In this document: piece after piece, positions 8,817-16,166 of the stretch
How positions within the stretch are numbered: the stretch's first letter is position 1
How the letters are laid out: each line of letters opens with the position of its first letter
DNA from: Prevotellaceae bacterium UBA711
GTDB lineage: Bacteria; Bacteroidota; Bacteroidia; Bacteroidales; Bacteroidaceae
Reading direction: 5' to 3'
DNA length: 30,627 bases
NCBI GenBank assembly: GCA_002297545.1
Contig: DBLZ01000064.1
Span: forward strand, 1-30,627
The notes under the pieces: generated by a model
Databases searched by the model: none
The model's input: the letters and a program-made list of their open reading frames with translations, nothing else
Told to the model about the DNA's origin: nothing
Translations under genes and position numbers: made by a program

Positions 8817-9806
8817 ATGATAGGCAATATAGCAGTAATGGGAGGTGGCAGTTGGGCCACGGCCATAGCCAAGATACTACTGGAGAGGAACGAACGCATC
8901 TGGTGGTATTTGAGGCGAGATGACCGCATAGAGGACTTCAAACGCCTGGGACACAACCCGGCCTACCTTACCAGCGTACACTTCGATGTCAACAGGATTT
9001 CCTTCTCCTCAGACATCAACGAGGTGGTGCGTAACTGCCAGACTCTGGTCTTCGTTACCCCATCACCATATCTCAAAGGCCACCTGAAGAAATTGAAAGT
9101 GCGCCTGAACGACAAGTTCCTCGTCACGGCCATCAAGGGCATTGTACCCGACGAGAACCTCATCTGCTCGGAGTACTTCCATCAGGTCTACAACGTCCCC
9201 GACGAGAACATCGCCGTCATCGGAGGTCCCAGCCATGCCGAGGAGGTGGCACTGAACCGGCTCACCTACCTGACCATAGGCTGCACGGATCTGGAGAAGG
9301 CAGAAGCCTTTGCCGACTGCATAGAGAACCACTATGTCAAGACCAAGACCTCGCAGGACGTGGTGGGCATAGAGTATGCCAGCGTGCTGAAGAACGTCTA
9401 CAGCATAGCCTCGGGCATCTGCCACGGACTGAAGTACGGCGACAACTTCCAGGCCGTGCTCATGTCCAACGCTCTGCAGGAGATGCAGCGCCTGCTCACA
9501 GCCGTATGCCCGCTGGACCGCAACATCATAGACAGCGTCTACTGTGGTGACCTGCTGGTGACGGGATACTCCAACTTCTCGCGCAACCGCGTCTTCGGCA
9601 CCATGATAGGCAAGGGATACTCTGTCAAGAGCGCACAATTGGAAATGGAAATGATAGCCGAGGGATACTTCGGCACCAAGTGCATGAAGGACATCAACCG
9701 CCATCTGCACGTGAACATGCCTATACTGGACTCGGTCTACAATATATTGTACGAAGGCATCAGCCCCAACATAGAGGTCAAGCTGCTGTCCGAAGCATTC
9801 AGATAG
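8817..9806 (+). CDS. gpsA: Glycerol-3-phosphate dehydrogenase [NAD(P)+]
   Basis: 329 aa. It reduces dihydroxyacetone phosphate to sn-glycerol-3-phosphate, the backbone for phospholipids. The N-terminal Rossmann motif is IAVMGGGSWATAIAK (residues 5-19). FLVTAIKGIVPD and IAVIGGPSHAEEVA are conserved cofactor and substrate segments. GIEYASVLKNVYSIASGICHGLKYGDN carries the catalytic Lys and the family's helical C-terminal core. Length is normal. It starts 96 nt after lysS and 63 nt before pgi on the same strand. Order lysS-gpsA-pgi is one I recall from Bacteroides and Prevotella chromosomes. Confidence 0.96.
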   Translation: MIGNIAVMGGGSWATAIAKILLERNERIWWYLRRDDRIEDFKRLGHNPAYLTSVHFDVNRISFSSDINEVVRNCQTLVFVTPSPYLKGHLKKLKVRLNDKFLVTAIKGIVPDENLICSEYFHQVYNVPDENIAVIGGPSHAEEVALNRLTYLTIGCTDLEKAEAFADCIENHYVKTKTSQDVVGIEYASVLKNVYSIASGICHGLKYGDNFQAVLMSNALQEMQRLLTAVCPLDRNIIDSVYCGDLLVTGYSNFSRNRVFGTMIGKGYSVKSAQLEMEMIAEGYFGTKCMKDINRHLHVNMPILDSVYNILYEGISPNIEVKLLSEAFR

Positions 9807-9869
9807 TGCCCTTAAGGCAGAGATACCGCACATACAACGACAATTAACCATATAACACATCATAACGAC

Positions 9870-11204
9870 ATGGTAACACTGGATATCACAAAAGCAGCAC
9901 AGTTTATCGGTGCTGATGTCATGGCCAGCCTCAAGGCTCCCGTAGCCGAGGCGCAGAAAGCCCTGGAGGAGGGCACTTGCAAGGGTAACGACTTCCTTGG
10001 ATGGATGCACCTGCCCAGCAGTATCACCCCCGAGTTCATTGCCGAAGTCAATGATACGGCCCGTGTCCTCCAGCAGGAGTGCGATGCCGTGGTAGTGGCC
10101 GGCATCGGTGGCTCATACCTTGGTGCACGCATGGTGATAGATGCCCTGAGCAACAGCTTCGGCTGGTTGCAGGACAGCAAGACTCCACGTATCCTCTTCG
10201 CCGGCAACAACATCGGTGAGGATTACCTCTCCGAACTCATCGGCTATCTCAAGACCGTACGGTTCGGCATCATCAACATATCCAAGAGCGGTACCACCAC
10301 CGAGACGGCCCTCACCTTCCGTCTCCTCCGCACACTTTGCGAGGAGCAGCGTGGCAAGGCAGAGGCAGCAAAGGTAATAGTGGCAGTGACGGATGCCAAG
10401 CGTGGCGCTGCCCGCATCACAGCAGACAAGGAAGGCTACAAGTCATTCATCATCCCCGACAACGTGGGCGGCCGCTTCAGCGTGCTCACCCCTGTGGGAC
10501 TGTTGCCCATCGCAGTGGCAGGCTTAGACATAGCTGCCCTTGTCAAGGGTGCACAGGACATGGAAGCACAGACTGCCCCCGAGGTGCCTTTCGAGAAGAA
10601 TCCTGCGGCAGTATATGCTGCAACACGCAATGCCCTGTACCGCAGCGGCAAGAAGATAGAAATCCTCGCCAACTATCAGCCCAAGCTCCACAACTTGGGC
10701 GAATGGTGGAAGCAACTCTATGGCGAGAGCGAAGGCAAGGACGGCAAGGGCATTTTCCCTGCCAGCGTGGACCTCACCACCGACCTGCACTCCATGGGCC
10801 AATGGATTCAGGATGGCGAACGCACCATCTTCGAGACTGTAGTGAGTGTGGAGCAACCCAACACCTGCCTGACCGTCCCCTCCGACGAAGAGAACCTTGA
10901 CGGCCTCAACTTCCTGGCCGGACGCCGCATAGACGAAGTGAACAAAATGGCCGAACTTGGCACCAAGTTGGCACACGTCGACGGTGGAGTGCCCAACATC
11001 AAGCTCAGCATCGAACGCCTGGACGAATACCACATTGGCCAACTCATATACATGTTCGAGCGTGCCTGCGGCATCAGCGGCTTGCTCCTTGGAGTAAATC
11101 CCTTCGACCAGCCCGGTGTGGAGGCATATAAGAAGAACATGTTCGCCCTCCTTGGCAAACCTGGATACGAGGCCGAGACCGAAGCCATCAAGTCACGTCT
11201 GTAA
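9870..11204 (+). CDS. pgi: Glucose-6-phosphate isomerase
   Basis: 444 aa. It interconverts glucose-6-phosphate and fructose-6-phosphate in glycolysis and gluconeogenesis. Phosphate-binding segments GIGGSYLGARMVIDAL (around 74-90) and NISKSGTTTETALTFR (around 136-151) are intact. NVGGRFSVLTPVGLLPIAVA matches the PGI signature 1, and GVNPFDQPGVEAYKKNMFA the C-terminal signature. The length (about 445) is that of the short bacterial PGI group rather than the 550-residue proteobacterial one. The HAD gene follows after only 9 nt, so they are surely cotranscribed; this makes a carbohydrate-phosphate role for the HAD protein likely. Confidence 0.97.
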   Translation: MVTLDITKAAQFIGADVMASLKAPVAEAQKALEEGTCKGNDFLGWMHLPSSITPEFIAEVNDTARVLQQECDAVVVAGIGGSYLGARMVIDALSNSFGWLQDSKTPRILFAGNNIGEDYLSELIGYLKTVRFGIINISKSGTTTETALTFRLLRTLCEEQRGKAEAAKVIVAVTDAKRGAARITADKEGYKSFIIPDNVGGRFSVLTPVGLLPIAVAGLDIAALVKGAQDMEAQTAPEVPFEKNPAAVYAATRNALYRSGKKIEILANYQPKLHNLGEWWKQLYGESEGKDGKGIFPASVDLTTDLHSMGQWIQDGERTIFETVVSVEQPNTCLTVPSDEENLDGLNFLAGRRIDEVNKMAELGTKLAHVDGGVPNIKLSIERLDEYHIGQLIYMFERACGISGLLLGVNPFDQPGVEAYKKNMFALLGKPGYEAETEAIKSRL

Positions 11205-11213
11205 ACAAGCATC

Positions 11214-11960
11214 ATGCCAATGACAGACAACAATAGCAAAGGGAGGGCAGAACGCCCTTCCTTTCTTAATACACAGGGTTCATATCCCGAGGTCAAAGCC
11301 ATACTCTTCGACATGGACGGGGTGCTCTTTGACAGCATGCCAAACCATGCCGAAGCATGGGTACAAGCCATGAAGGCCAACGGGCTGAAGATGACACACC
11401 GCGATGCCTACATGCACGAAGGACGCACAGGCGAGGGCACCATAGACATCTTCGCACGCGCACAATGGGGAAGAGCATCCACGGAAGAGGAACGGCAATA
11501 TATATATAAGGTAAAGAGCGAAATCTTCAACACCCTACCCTACGTGCTACCGATGGACGGAGCCCGGGAAGTGCTACAGGCCGTGAAGGCCATGGGACTG
11601 ATGCGCGTGGTGGTGACAGGTAGTGCACAAAGAAGCTTGCTGGAACGCCTGGATCATAACTTCCCAGGTATATTCAGTGCAGGACTAATGGTGACTGCAT
11701 TTGACGTGACCAACGGCAAGCCTCATCCCGAGCCCTACCTCACCGGCCTGCAGAAGGCCGGCATAAGTGCCAAAGAGGCCATTGTGGTGGAGAACGCTCC
11801 ACTGGGTGTGGAGGCAGCCAAGGCTGCAGGCATATTCACCGTAGCCGTGAACACAGGACCGCTACCCGACAGTGTCTTGGCCGATGCAGGAGCCGACATT
11901 GTCCTACCCAACCATCATGCCCTGCTGGAAGCGCTGCCAAGCCTGGTGGCACGACCATAA
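11214..11960 (+). CDS. HAD-superfamily hydrolase, beta-phosphoglucomutase-like
   Basis: 248 aa. HAD motif I is AILFDMDGVLFDS (Asp33 nucleophile, Asp35 acid/base). A helical cap follows (HAEAWVQAMKANGLKMTHRD). Motif II is VVVTGSAQRS, motif III the Lys in NGKPHPEPYLTGL, and motif IV VVENAPLGVEAAKAAGI. The GKPxP and ENxPxG pattern is that of the phosphatase/beta-phosphoglucomutase subgroup. The replacement of the usual D by N in VVENAPLG is common in that subgroup. The first ~24 residues (MPMTDNNSKGRAERPSFLNT) are poorly conserved, and a later start is possible. Linked to pgi by 9 nt, so I infer a sugar-phosphate substrate; mutase versus phosphatase cannot be decided here. Confidence 0.88.
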   Translation: MPMTDNNSKGRAERPSFLNTQGSYPEVKAILFDMDGVLFDSMPNHAEAWVQAMKANGLKMTHRDAYMHEGRTGEGTIDIFARAQWGRASTEEERQYIYKVKSEIFNTLPYVLPMDGAREVLQAVKAMGLMRVVVTGSAQRSLLERLDHNFPGIFSAGLMVTAFDVTNGKPHPEPYLTGLQKAGISAKEAIVVENAPLGVEAAKAAGIFTVAVNTGPLPDSVLADAGADIVLPNHHALLEALPSLVARP

Positions 11961-11967
11961 CCATTGG

Positions 11968-12015
11968 CGACACAAACGGCCCGGATGCAGACGTGTACCC
12001 GGGCCGTTTGTGTCG
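11968..12015 (+). terminator. Strong hairpin after the HAD gene
   Basis: Perfect 17-bp inverted repeat: left arm 11968-11984 (CGACACAAACGGCCCGG), right arm 11999-12015, with a 14-nt loop. It starts 8 nt after the HAD stop. There is no T-run on either side, so it may serve as a transcript-end stabiliser or a terminator of the kind without a U-tract. Confidence 0.7.
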
Positions 12016-12103
12016 TGTCGCATGAAAGCCATTGACGCACATTCAGACATCAACAACCATGTCAGAATAAAAAAGAAAGTATGTTTGCGCATAACAGCCT
12101 AAT

Positions 12104-12120
12104 GACCGATTTGGGTTTAA
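12104..12120. repeat. 17-bp dispersed repeat, copy 1
   Basis: GACCGATTTGGGTTTAA occurs here and again, identically, at 18758-18774. Both copies lie in gaps between converging genes. This copy directly precedes the 23-bp tandem repeat cluster. Confidence 0.6.
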
Positions 12121-12232
12121 GTCCGGCAGGGGCAAAGAATCGTTCCTATTAGACTCTCACCCTCGTTCCTATTAGACTTTCGACCCCGTTCCTATTAGAC
12201 TCTCGACCCCGTTCTTACCGGACTTTCAAACA
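12119..12232. repeat. 23-bp tandem repeat cluster A (four direct units plus an inverted partial unit)
   Basis: Direct units start at 12141, 12164, 12187 and 12210, exactly 23 bp apart. They share CGTTCCTATTAGACTYTC; the fourth has diverged to CGTTCTTACCGGACTTTC. At 12119-12130, AAGTCCGGCAGG is an inverted partial unit that can pair with unit 4. A second cluster of the same family is at 28151-28258. The units do not form an open reading frame of note, and the spacers are too short for CRISPR. Confidence 0.85.
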
Positions 12233-12339
12233 TGCTCCTGCCTATCCCAAAGCCATGACTTCGGAAATAGCCCATAAAATCCTCGCCTGACGCAAGTTAC
12301 ATTACTGCAAGGAACCACAAGAGGAGTGCCGACCTATGT

Positions 12340-12459
12340 TTACTCTATCATTCCAAGCAACTCGGCCTTCATCACCTCGTGGTCCTCGAAGTCTTCGCAC
12401 AGTTCATATTGCCCGGACTTGTCCACAATGACATAAGATATGGTCCCATACATGTCCAT
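12340..12459 (-). CDS. Small ORF (39 aa) directly after the DUF4738-like gene
   Basis: ATG at 12459, stop TAA at 12342-12340. The product contains YGTISYVIVDKSGQYELC and DHEVMKAELLGMIE, an ordinary soluble composition with acidic bias. It begins 17 nt after the stop of the lipoprotein gene ending at 12477, on the same strand, so translation coupling is plausible. The segment has no signal peptide or membrane helix. I do not recognise it. It could be a genuine small protein or the remnant of a longer gene. Codon choice resembles the neighbouring genes. Confidence 0.45.
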   Translation of the reverse strand: MDMYGTISYVIVDKSGQYELCEDFEDHEVMKAELLGMIE

Positions 12460-12476
12460 ACGCCATCTGCGTTCTC

Positions 12477-13037
12477 TCACACACCGGTGTCCAGCAAACT
12501 GTCGGGCAGATATTCGTCCTCTATTTCGTTGCTCTTCACCAAGCGCGTGCTGCCATCGGAGGCGATGTTCAGTTTGAAGGGTTGCGACATGTCGCTTTCA
12601 GGATAACTTACTGCCAAAGAGAATGTAACCATGCCATCCTGTACCTGCAGGAAGCGACATCCGTCCAGAATGCTTTTGGACACAAAATCCCGTGGTAGCA
12701 GATGAGCGAAGTCTGCTTTGGTGAACTGGTGGGAATAAATCACACTTCCGTTACGCCGCACCAATATCTTCAACGTGTTGTCCGCGTATCGGAAACCCAT
12801 ATCGTCCTCTACCACACGCAGGGAATCGTTTGCCACACGATCTATCACCCAAGAGTAGGTGTTGCCTCCAACTCGGCACGTATCCTCCACATGCAGGCGT
12901 GGCAGGCGATGAATGGTGCTTGCCTCTTCCTGCGCCACATCCACAGATCCAACTTCCTTGCCGGCTTTCTCCCCTCCGTTGCCGCACGACGCCAGCATGA
13001 GAAGCAAGGCCGCCGACATAACATAAAGACTTCTCAT
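12477..13037 (-). CDS. Lipoprotein, DUF4738-like
   Basis: 186 aa. Signal peptide with lipobox LASC (Cys18): MRSLYVMSAALLLMLASCGN, so it is lipid-anchored. A short charged linker is followed by a beta-rich domain: GGNTYSWVIDRVANDSLRVV, TLKILVRRNGSVIYSHQFTK, FLQVQDGMVTFSLAVSYPES. The layout resembles the Bacteroidales lipoprotein family DUF4738; I assign this from memory of the pattern. The function is unknown. It lies 97 nt after the OmpA-family gene, past a terminator-like hairpin, and is followed by a small ORF 17 nt downstream. I see no exact TAnnTTTG element of its own. Confidence 0.8.
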   Translation of the reverse strand: MRSLYVMSAALLLMLASCGNGGEKAGKEVGSVDVAQEEASTIHRLPRLHVEDTCRVGGNTYSWVIDRVANDSLRVVEDDMGFRYADNTLKILVRRNGSVIYSHQFTKADFAHLLPRDFVSKSILDGCRFLQVQDGMVTFSLAVSYPESDMSQPFKLNIASDGSTRLVKSNEIEDEYLPDSLLDTGV

Positions 13038-13081
13038 ATTTCCTTATACCAAGATGTCATATACGAGTTAAATACAATTAC

Positions 13082-13121
13082 AAAAAAGAGGCAAGCCCCC
13101 CGTCATCGGTTTGCCTGCCCC
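13082..13121 (-). terminator. Rho-independent terminator of the OmpA-family gene
   Basis: Read on the minus strand, GGCAGGCAAAC and GCTTGCCTC form a stem (core GGCAA/TTGCC), followed by six T. It begins about 14 nt after the stop at 13135. Confidence 0.75.
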
Positions 13122-13134
13122 TTTATATCACGAC

Positions 13135-14031
13135 TTACTCAGCCTTGTCACCAGTGGAAACATCATCCGTGGCCGGAGCCTTGTCGATGAGTTCCAAGAA
13201 CTGGTCCAATTTGGGAGTGATGATAATCTGCGTACGACGATTCTTTGCACGACCCTCGGCGGTGTTGTTGTCTGCCACGGTATTGTACTCGCCGCGACCT
13301 GCGGCAGACAGGCGGCTGGGATTAACGCCATACTTGTTCTGCAATTCCTGCACAACGCTGCTGGCACGCAGGGCAGAGAGGTCCCAGTTGTTGCGAATGT
13401 TGGTTCGGCTGATGGGCACGTTGTCGGTGTTGCCTTCAACCAAGACTTCGTAGTCGTCGTAATCGGTGATAATCTTGGCGATCTTGGAGAGGGTCTCACC
13501 TGCCTTGGGACTGATTTCGTAGGAACCGCTCTTATAGAGCATGTTGTCGTTCAACGAGATGTACACCACGCCCTTCAGCACCTGGATGTCCACATCCTTC
13601 AGTTCCTCGCGTGAGAGGCTGCGTGTAAGGTTGTTTGTAAGAGCCACGTTCAGCGAATCGCTCTTACTCTTGGCCTCCACCAACTGCTGGATGTACTTGT
13701 TGCTGGAATTGATCTCGTCCACCAGCTTGCTGATATTGGCACCACCCTGGTAGATACTCTGGTCCAAGGTCTTCTGCATCACGGCCATGGCCTCACTCTT
13801 CTCGCGCAACTGGGCGTTCTTGTCCTCCAGCTGGGCCTGTAGGTTCTCTGCCTTGGTCTTGTACTCGGTCAGTTGCATCTGCGCCTTCATATATTCCTTA
13901 CCCAGTGAAGTGTTCTTCTCCTGGCACTCGTCATATTTCTGTTGCGCTGCAACCAAATCCTTCTTGCTCGCACAACTGCCCATCACCAACATGGCAACAG
14001 CAGCCATAATCATGTACTTGATTGTTTTCAT
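13135..14031 (-). CDS. OmpA-family peptidoglycan-binding lipoprotein with coiled coil
   Basis: 298 aa. Lipobox VMGSC (Cys20) at the end of the signal peptide. Residues ~25-100 are a heptad-rich coiled coil (AQQKYDECQEKNTSLGKEYM, AENLQAQLEDKNAQLREKSE). Residues ~165-285 are an OmpA C-terminal domain: LKGVVYISLNDNMLYKSGSY, VLVEGNTDNVPI, NWDLSALRASSVVQELQ, GRGEYNTVADNNTAEGRAKN then RRTQI. The conserved NxxLSxxRA and Arg near NRR bind peptidoglycan. It probably tethers the outer membrane to the wall. The tail (FLELIDKAPATDDVSTGDKAE) extends past the domain. A -7 element at 14061-14068 and a terminator at 13082-13121 make it a single transcription unit. Confidence 0.93.
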   Translation of the reverse strand: MKTIKYMIMAAVAMLVMGSCASKKDLVAAQQKYDECQEKNTSLGKEYMKAQMQLTEYKTKAENLQAQLEDKNAQLREKSEAMAVMQKTLDQSIYQGGANISKLVDEINSSNKYIQQLVEAKSKSDSLNVALTNNLTRSLSREELKDVDIQVLKGVVYISLNDNMLYKSGSYEISPKAGETLSKIAKIITDYDDYEVLVEGNTDNVPISRTNIRNNWDLSALRASSVVQELQNKYGVNPSRLSAAGRGEYNTVADNNTAEGRAKNRRTQIIITPKLDQFLELIDKAPATDDVSTGDKAE

Positions 14032-14060
14032 AGTCTCTAATCTTTAGCATATTACGGGTG

Positions 14061-14068
14061 CAAAGGTA
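14061..14068 (-). promoter_or_regulatory. -7 promoter element (TACCTTTG) of the OmpA-family gene
   Basis: Exact TAnnTTTG match on the minus strand, 30 nt before the ATG at 14031. Confidence 0.75.
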
Positions 14069-14350
14069 CGAAAAAGAACTGAAATGTATATACGACACTG
14101 AGCACAATCTATACACGCACAAGTTCAAATTAACAATAGAACTAACTCTATTAACACACAACATACACCTGTTAACACGATTTCCACAATTCATCCAAAA
14201 TTGCAATTGGAAACAATGTAAACACCACTCATATACCAATAAAAAGAGTCCTCCATATGAGTATGCCCCATACAAAGAACTCCAAATGCAAACCCACTTA
14301 GCACAAACAACAGATGTGCCTTGGGATGATGTACGACTGGAAATTCGTTG
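14069..14350. other. AT-rich intergenic region with no gene recognised
   Basis: The stretch between the OmpA-family promoter and the small barrel gene is A-rich on the plus strand. The only open frame (14058-14351 +, 97 codons) has a composition unlike its neighbours and crosses the promoter, so I do not call it. It probably holds upstream regulatory DNA of the OmpA gene. Confidence 0.5.
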
Positions 14351-14351
14351 A

Positions 14352-14370
14352 GGACTGTCTAAGACAGTCT
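14352..14370 (-). terminator. Short hairpin after the small barrel gene
   Basis: GACTGTC at 14353-14359 and GACAGTC at 14363-14369 form a 7-bp stem with a 3-nt loop, 9 nt after the stop at 14379. No clear T-run follows, so this is a weak terminator call. Confidence 0.4.
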
Positions 14371-14378
14371 CCCCGTCA

Positions 14379-14909
14379 TTAGAAATCTATACCGATACCG
14401 GCATGGTGTTCATCGCCCTGCCCTGTGATACCGATAGTGTATTCGTATGTCAGATAAAACTTTTTGTTAAGCTTCAATATGGCTCCGACATCCCATCCCA
14501 TTGCAAAGTTGGTCCCGCCACCAGACGATAACGACATGATTACACCAAGGTTCGCTCCCGTACGTGGAATAAGGGCACCTTCCTTGCCCAACGAAATCGC
14601 ATATCCCAATCCAATAGGCATCTTGAGTTCCATAAAATGCAGGTCATCACCCTTCGGAGCCGGATTGGACCACATCCTCCATCCGGTGCGAAGCCCGAAA
14701 TCAACGTTAAGCTCTTTCCACACGCGTCGGCTACCGAGGAACCCCAAATACGCACCATTGCAAGCGGCATCTCCTGCATATCCCACTTGCCACATGCCAT
14801 AGCCATATACATCTTTCTTGACAGTTGCAGTGTCGGTGCCTGTTGTATTCTGAGCCTTCACCATTGTTATGGAGGTGAAAGCCAATACCATCAATAATAC
14901 TTTTTTCAT
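14379..14909 (-). CDS. Small outer-membrane beta-barrel protein, function unknown
   Basis: 176 aa. Signal peptide MKKVLLMVLAFTSITMVKA then QN. The mature part is built of alternating strands with aromatic girdles: YGYGMWQVGYAG, AYLGFLGSRRVWKELNVDFG, MPIGLGYAISLG, NFAMGWDVGAILKLNKKFYL and TYEYTIGI. It ends in ...GIGIDF, with a C-terminal Phe as in outer-membrane barrels. The size fits an 8-stranded OmpX/OmpW-like barrel. It is one of several secreted proteins on this strand between 12.3 and 15.6 kb, but it is separated from them by gaps of 160-350 nt. No close family name is claimed. Confidence 0.8.
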   Translation of the reverse strand: MKKVLLMVLAFTSITMVKAQNTTGTDTATVKKDVYGYGMWQVGYAGDAACNGAYLGFLGSRRVWKELNVDFGLRTGWRMWSNPAPKGDDLHFMELKMPIGLGYAISLGKEGALIPRTGANLGVIMSLSSGGGTNFAMGWDVGAILKLNKKFYLTYEYTIGITGQGDEHHAGIGIDF

Positions 14910-15069
14910 AATCTTGTGTTTTTGAGTTATCTGTTATTTTAATAAGATAAGTATACCTCACCATTCCAGTCGCACACCTCTCAGAACAGGTCTGATGCTT
15001 ATTCATGTGAAGTTGTTTTCGATGCATGGAGCCATACCATGCAGCATTCATGAAGGACAGGCACATCCG

Positions 15070-15636
15070 CTATAGCGAAAGGTTCACCTTGATATAAGCA
15101 GCATTATTACCGGTGAACAACGATGTACTCTTAATCGTGTACTTGTACCTCCCAATGGAAAGTTCATTCCCGGAGACAGAGCATGAACTATTGTTTTGGG
15201 AACCCAAGATATTCATAAAATAGACAGTCCTGCCATCTGTGCAATACCATGTCTTAAGGACCTTGTTGCCGGCAACGCTATTGTTTGAATACCTTGTGGT
15301 GGTAACAGTTATATAGAGATCATAGGCCTTACCATCATTCGTAATGTAATACCCTACCACTCCACTTGTCAAGTCATCATCCCCCAGCAACACGCTGCTG
15401 GGCACTTGGGATGAAAAAATTCCTTCAATGGCTTTAATGGTGAGCTTGCATGACTCCCAAGTAGGCTGATGCACCCAATACCCTGTCATTTGGCTCAGAC
15501 TGTATCCTCGATCTGAACTTCCGCCGGAATTGTCGGGGTCATTTGGATCGCTGGGATTTGGCAGTTCATCTTTGCCACAGGCAACTAACGACAAGCCCAA
15601 CAATAGGGCTGTTAAAACAGACAATAAATTTCTCAT
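15070..15636 (-). CDS. Lipoprotein of unknown function with Pro/Asp/Ser linker
   Basis: 188 aa. Lipobox LVAC (Cys20) after MRNLLSVLTALLLGLSL. Residues ~25-45 form a low-complexity linker (ELPNPSDPNDPDNSGGSSDR) typical of Bacteroidales surface lipoproteins. The rest is a beta-rich, Ser/Thr/Tyr-rich domain: YWVHQPTWESCKLTIKAIEG, GVVGYYITNDGKAYDLYIT, TVYFMNILG, YKYTIKSTSLFTGNNAAYIK. I do not recognise the fold. It is 160 nt upstream of the small barrel gene. Base composition is more AT-rich than in the housekeeping genes, which suggests a strain-variable gene; that is inference. Confidence 0.75.
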   Translation of the reverse strand: MRNLLSVLTALLLGLSLVACGKDELPNPSDPNDPDNSGGSSDRGYSLSQMTGYWVHQPTWESCKLTIKAIEGIFSSQVPSSVLLGDDDLTSGVVGYYITNDGKAYDLYITVTTTRYSNNSVAGNKVLKTWYCTDGRTVYFMNILGSQNNSSCSVSGNELSIGRYKYTIKSTSLFTGNNAAYIKVNLSL

Positions 15637-15704
15637 AGATCGCTTGTTTTGTGCCTATCGATTTCCCTCTTTCGGCGTTAATAAATAGATAGTAATTATG
15701 TGAG

Positions 15705-15748
15705 AATAAAAAAGCGTGGAAATCCGTACCTGTTACCCGTTCCACGCT
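15705..15748 (-). terminator. Rho-independent terminator on the minus strand with no adjacent gene
   Basis: 9-bp inverted repeat AGCGTGGAA (15713-15721) and TTCCACGCT (15740-15748). On the minus strand it is followed by TTTTTTATTC. A second hairpin, with arms at 15761-15770 and 15782-15791 (10 pairs including G-U), sits just upstream on that strand. The nearest minus-strand coding gene ends at 16301, about 550 nt away. Confidence 0.75.
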
Positions 15749-16131
15749 CTGAGGCTTCTCGCATTGCCCGAAATAGTTGAACGAGCAACGCAGAACCCAC
15801 GCCGATGAGTTTATATATACACCTCCCTATACAACACACCCCTACACCTTACTTATATTAAGTTTAAGGTATATATGCGAAGATAAGGATGCTTTATATA
15901 AAACACCCCATGAGCATCTACAGTTGCCATGTTCTGACTATTTCAAGAAACTTTGCGAGAATTTCAGGGCGTCAAGAACAAAGCGCATTGTAAACGCTTT
16001 TTATATATTAATTCTTAATCCCTCCCATTACCGTCATCAGTCAGGTTGTCATTCCTTTCCTCAAACTCGGCGTGGGATGTCTTCATTCGTTTTATGCGTA
16101 CGCTTACGCAAGAAGAAGGCCATAAGAATCA
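15705..16131 (-). ncRNA. Candidate orphan transcript of about 425 nt
   Basis: On the minus strand a full promoter (TTG at 16166-16164, 20 nt, TATCTTTG at 16143-16136) points into a 425-nt region that ends in a strong hairpin plus T-run at 15705-15748. No reading frame longer than about 25 codons with convincing composition lies between on that strand; the two best are a 23-codon frame opening 7 nt after the -7 element and a 25-codon frame at 15853-15930. The 3' part has two stable stems. I compared it by eye with tmRNA, RNase P RNA and SRP RNA and saw no defining motifs. It could also be the long 3' end of the ogt transcript. Confidence 0.4.
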
Positions 16132-16135
16132 TGTG

Positions 16136-16166
16136 CAAAGATAGCAAAAAAATTAACATGCATCAA
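16136..16166 (-). promoter_or_regulatory. Complete orphan promoter (-33 TTG and -7 TATCTTTG)
   Basis: TATCTTTG lies at 16136-16143 and TTG at 16164-16166 on the minus strand, spaced 20 nt. This is the best match to the two-part Bacteroides promoter in the window, yet no sizeable gene follows it. Confidence 0.65.

Noticed and set aside
11904..12092. 62-codon minus-strand ORF with a hydrophobic start (MRKHTFFFILTWLLM)
   Set aside because: It runs through both arms of the strong hairpin at 11968-12015 and into the HAD gene; the translation after residue 22 has no sensible composition.
12141..12232. CRISPR array
   Set aside because: The units follow each other without unique 30-40-bp spacers; the 23-bp step leaves only 5 bases between cores, and no cas gene is nearby.
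15761..15791. tRNA or tmRNA T-arm (GTTCAAC in a hairpin loop)
   Set aside because: The loop is too long for a T-arm, and no acceptor stem, anticodon arm or tmRNA ends are found around it.
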